Shown here in pieces: positions 8,228 to 10,024 of a stretch of DNA of 10,024 nt (the stretch's first letter is position 1; each line of letters starts with the position of its first letter). A program made the position numbers and the translations under genes. A model generated the notes under the pieces. That model was not told the DNA's origin, did no database searches, and saw nothing but the letters and a program-made list of their open reading frames with translations. Source of the stretch: Clostridia bacterium (GTDB taxonomy: Bacteria; Bacillota; Clostridia; Oscillospirales; CAG-272); NCBI GenBank assembly GCA_900768535.1, contig CAAGDE010000081.1:1-10024 (forward strand), read 5' to 3'.

Positions 8228-8461
8228 ATGAAATATCTGAAACTGATTTTGGCATTCCTGCTTCTTTTGGCGATGGTACTGACTGCGGTTTCCTGTACAA
8301 AGGAGGGGAATGAGACGCGCGGAACAACGGCACCGACCGAAAGCGGTCAGGTGGATCATACGACTGAACCTGCAACCGATGCAACGACCGATGCACCGAC
8401 CGAGGAAAATACCAACTACGACGAAATGGATACTGACAATAAGTGGACAAAACCGTACTGA
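8228..8461 (+). CDS. Mini-lipoprotein of 77 residues, mostly Thr/Pro/Glu/Asp linker
   Basis: ATG 8228 is preceded by AAGGAAGG at a good distance. The signal is MKYLK, a long Leu/Ala core, then A-V-S-C with the lipidated Cys at 23. The other 54 residues are polar and acidic: a Thr/Glu/Asp/Ala/Pro-rich linker with a TEPATDATTDAPTEE repeat, then NTNYDEMDTDNKWTKPY and stop. No folded domain is apparent. Linkers like this normally tether a larger domain, so this may be the stump of a longer lipoprotein or a true small lipoprotein whose Tyr/Trp-containing tail is functional. No continuation of a domain is seen in any frame after the stop, where a hairpin follows directly. It is the last gene of the tightly packed run, 24 nt after the beta-helix gene. 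Confidence 0.8.
   Translation: MKYLKLILAFLLLLAMVLTAVSCTKEGNETRGTTAPTESGQVDHTTEPATDATTDAPTEENTNYDEMDTDNKWTKPY
8375..8404 (+). repeat. 12-nt imperfect tandem repeat coding for the linker
   Basis: ACCGATGCA occurs at 8375-8383 and again at 8387-8395, and ACCGAG follows at 8399-8404, giving a 12-nt period. It encodes the (A)TDATTDAPTE part of the linker in the mini-lipoprotein. Such repeats can change length by slippage. Confidence 0.6.
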
Positions 8462-8466
8462 CTTCT

Positions 8467-8502
8467 TTCCCCCGGCGGCAACACCGATTGCTGCCGGGGG
8501 AA
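8467..8502 (+). terminator. Strong GC-rich hairpin right after the mini-lipoprotein, no U-tract
   Basis: Arms 8467-8481 and 8488-8502 pair over 15 bp with one G-U wobble (8477 with 8492) around a 6-nt loop. The hairpin starts 5 nt after the stop codon. On neither strand is it followed by a run of T, so it is not a canonical Rho-independent terminator. It could be a weak terminator, a 3' end protector of the operon mRNA or a processing site, leaving part of the transcript to read into the hydrolase gene 61 nt further on. Confidence 0.55.
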
Positions 8503-8563
8503 GTGGCGTCTGCATTCAGTGAGGCTTAGCCAAATACAACACATATAAAAGGGAAGAGAAATA

Positions 8564-9649
8564 ATGAAAACACAGTGGACTGCCGAGCAGGCAAACGAAT
8601 GGTACCGGAAGTTGGGGTGGATGCGCGGGTGCAACTTCATCGGAAGCGACTGCGCCAACCGGTTGGATATGTTTCAGAAATACGGAAGTGAGGAAAAGTT
8701 GAAAACCGCTGAGCGCGAACTGGCGCTCTGTCAGAAAATCGGCTTCAATTCGGTGCGAGTCTGGGCAAATTTTGATGTTTACGATGCCGAGCCGAATTCC
8801 TACATGGAGATCTTTGACCGCTACATCGACCTTTGCGGCAAATACGGGCAGAAGGTGATGGTGGTCTTGGCGCACGAAGAGGATCTGCCGCGTGGGGAGG
8901 TTTATATTCCCAAAAAGATGGGCGAACAGGCATATGCACTCGGTTACCATCAGGGGAGATTCCCGCTTTCCGAGGAGGAAAAGGCAACAGCACCGCGACA
9001 CTATATGGAATACTCCGGTTTACGGGAGCGGTACCTGGAAATGGTGCGCAGAACCGTTCGCAGATACGCCCATGATGACCGTATCTTCTGCTGGAACATA
9101 ATGAACGAGCCGGGGGCAAACCTTGGCGGCGACCGCACTGTTGCCCTTCTACGTGAGCTGTTTGACACCGTCCGTCGGGAGGATCCCGATCAACCGCTTT
9201 GTGCCGACGTGTGGCGTAGCATCAAAAACGGAAAAATTTCAACGCAGGAGGAGCAGGTCGCGCTGGAGCTTTCCGATGTCATCAGTTTTCACAACTACGG
9301 GTCATACCCGAAGGTGGTTGCCGAAATCGACTTTCTGCGGCAGTACGATCGTCCGCTGTTCCTGACCGAGTGGCTGCATCGCATCAATCACAACACCGTG
9401 CAGGAAATCTACCCGCTTTTGTACATCACGAACGTATCCGGCTATTGCTGGGGCTTTGTTGTCGGAAAAACGCAGACCAACGAGCCATGGGATGTGATGT
9501 GGGAGCAATGGGATCGCGGAGAGGATCACGACTACGACTTTACCAAATGGCAGCATGATCTGTTCCGTCCGAACCTGCGCCCGTATGACCCAAGAGAAAT
9601 CGAGCTGATCGAGAACTTCAACCGGTCGGCGGAAGCAAAGGAACAGTAA
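8564..9649 (+). CDS. GH5-like glycoside hydrolase (cellulase/'1,4-beta-xylanase'-type), cytoplasmic
   Basis: This 361-residue protein is one TIM-barrel domain with no signal peptide. It starts at ATG 8564 behind AGGGAAGAG. The opening WMRGCNFIGSDCANRLDMFQ and the end WGFVVGKTQTNEPWDVMWEQW are signatures I recall from proteins annotated '1,4-beta-xylanase' or 'cellulase family glycosylhydrolase' in the GH5/clan GH-A group. The likely acid/base is E182 in WNIMNEPG at the end of strand 4. The likely nucleophile is E269 in RPLFLTEW at the end of strand 7. NSVRVW (62-67) and SFHNYG (241-246) fit other active-site strands. Retaining hydrolysis of a beta-linked oligosaccharide is expected; the exact substrate cannot be told. 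Because it lacks an export signal, it probably acts on imported oligosaccharides, in keeping with the solute-binding lipoprotein upstream. It lies 102 nt after the mini-lipoprotein gene, beyond the hairpin, so it may be partly separate in expression. Confidence 0.85.
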   Translation: MKTQWTAEQANEWYRKLGWMRGCNFIGSDCANRLDMFQKYGSEEKLKTAERELALCQKIGFNSVRVWANFDVYDAEPNSYMEIFDRYIDLCGKYGQKVMVVLAHEEDLPRGEVYIPKKMGEQAYALGYHQGRFPLSEEEKATAPRHYMEYSGLRERYLEMVRRTVRRYAHDDRIFCWNIMNEPGANLGGDRTVALLRELFDTVRREDPDQPLCADVWRSIKNGKISTQEEQVALELSDVISFHNYGSYPKVVAEIDFLRQYDRPLFLTEWLHRINHNTVQEIYPLLYITNVSGYCWGFVVGKTQTNEPWDVMWEQWDRGEDHDYDFTKWQHDLFRPNLRPYDPREIELIENFNRSAEAKEQ

Positions 9650-9724
9650 AGCTTCCGATAATTCTTTTTGATCAACATAATCGGTCATGAATGGTAAAAA
9701 TTTATATAATTTCAGCTAACAGAT

Positions 9725-9769
9725 GTGGCTGTGAAATTCCCAAACGGATTTTCACAGCCACTATTTTTG
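9725..9769 (+). terminator. Rho-independent terminator after the glycoside hydrolase
   Basis: A perfect 12-bp stem (9725-9736 with 9750-9761) encloses a 13-nt loop and is followed at once by TATTTTTG. It lies about 75 nt after the hydrolase stop and ends transcription rightward. There is no T-run on the opposite side, so it is one-directional. Confidence 0.85.
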
Positions 9770-9923
9770 TAACTATATAAAAAAGCAACCCCGGAATAGC
9801 CCGAACCTTGCCCTGTTCTGCTTGCCTACCTTGCCATAACACACTCAAACCTGTTCCGGCTTTGCGGAATGGGCTTTTATGATTTATGACCACTGGCAGG
9901 CTTCCATTGCAAAATATCCGTGA

Positions 9924-9966
9924 TTTCCTTGATTTTGTATTTGAATCCATATAAAAATCAAGGAGA
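9924..9966 (+). promoter_or_regulatory. Hairpin that buries the ribosome binding site of the next gene
   Basis: Arms 9924-9936 and 9954-9966 pair over 13 bp (11 perfect, one G-U, one outer A-U) around a 17-nt loop. The right arm contains the whole Shine-Dalgarno AAGGAG (9960-9965), 6 nt before the ATG at 9972. In RNA this could block translation until melted or bound by a factor. As DNA it is also a good inverted repeat for a repressor. Confidence 0.6.
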
Positions 9967-9971
9967 AAATC

Positions 9972-10024
9972 ATGGAAACGGCAAAAAAATCGAAAGAAAC
10001 TGAAATTATTTTTTTCAATAAGCA
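9972..10024 (+). CDS. Start of a small gene, possibly from a conjugative or mobilizable element, 3'-partial
   Basis: ATG 9972 follows a strong AAGGAG at 6 nt. The visible 17 residues are METAKKSKETEIIFFNK, and the frame is open to the window end. A Lys/Glu-rich start running into an 'ETEIxFF.K' strand resembles small (about 60-80 residue) hypothetical proteins that I recall from clostridial integrative conjugative elements. This is recall, not a search result. The terminator upstream and the change in base composition set it apart from the operon. Confidence 0.6.
   Translation, partial: METAKKSKETEIIFFNK

Larger units (their letters stand above)
9650..9971. other. Non-coding, AT-richer gap of 322 nt between the hydrolase and the next gene
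   Basis: The gap holds the terminator at 9725-9769, a weaker hairpin at 9850-9873 (9 pairs including two G-U) followed by CTTTTA, three (C/G)CTTGCC heptamers at 9806-9812, 9820-9826 and 9829-9835, and the hairpin covering the next ribosome binding site. The base composition turns visibly more AT-rich than in the operon. No promoter could be assigned with confidence. An antisense ORF (9950 to 9702) crosses the terminator and has no ribosome binding site; it is not called as a gene. Confidence 0.6.

Noticed and set aside
8515..8549. Promoter before the glycoside hydrolase (TATAAA at 8544-8549)
   Set aside because: A -10 here would put the transcript start inside the ribosome binding site region, and no -35 at proper spacing is seen.
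9806..9835. (C/G)CTTGCC heptamers as iterons or a CRISPR-like array
   Set aside because: Only three short copies with unequal spacing (14 and 9 nt); too little to call an origin, operator array or CRISPR.
9702..9950. 82-codon minus-strand ORF in the last gap
   Set aside because: It runs across the Rho-independent terminator, has no ribosome binding site and ends without a recognisable domain. It may be conserved DNA, but coding is not supported.

Overview
The window looks like a piece of a chromosome or metagenome contig from an uncultured gut-type Clostridia/Oscillospirales bacterium (inference). The reasons are Gram-positive-style signal peptides and lipoboxes, strong purine-rich ribosome binding sites, moderate GC by eye, Thr/Pro/Glu/Asp-rich lipoprotein linkers, and protein types typical of that group: beta-helix surface proteins with a 'YATLxxAIxAAxDGDTIxLL' entry motif, MBL-fold lipoproteins, family 1 solute-binding lipoproteins and a GH5-like '1,4-beta-xylanase'-type enzyme. 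No rRNA, tRNA or taxonomic marker gene is present, so the assignment is soft.

Layout. All genes are on the + strand. Bases 1-8461 form one tightly packed run with gaps of about 11-33 nt: (1) a large secreted beta-helix protein, cut by the left edge and carrying a one-base frameshift near its 3' end; (2) a 44-residue peptide gene at 2209-2343; (3) a cytoplasmic metallo-beta-lactamase-fold (MBL) protein; (4) an ABC-type solute-binding lipoprotein; (5) a three-part lipoprotein ending in a second MBL domain; (6) a second secreted beta-helix protein, a close paralogue of gene 1; (7) a 77-residue mini-lipoprotein that is almost all linker. A strong hairpin lacking a U-tract follows at 8467-8502. 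A GH5-like glycoside hydrolase without a signal peptide (8564-9649) comes next and ends at a good Rho-independent terminator (9725-9769). The last ~320 bases are AT-richer and non-coding. They lead into a new gene starting at 9972, whose ribosome binding site lies inside a 13-bp hairpin; its first residues resemble small genes I recall from clostridial conjugative elements, so the right edge may enter a mobile element.

How the genes may work together (inference). Four or five of the seven operon products are exported: two beta-helix proteins that could bind or process polysaccharide or host glycan, a sugar-type binding lipoprotein with no permease in view, and two further lipoproteins. The downstream hydrolase would act inside the cell on imported oligosaccharides. 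The roles of the two MBL proteins and the 44-residue peptide are unknown and are the least explained part. The clearest evolutionary signal is that gene 1 and gene 6 share a gap-free duplicated segment at an exact offset of 6,900 bases, including 86 identical bases.
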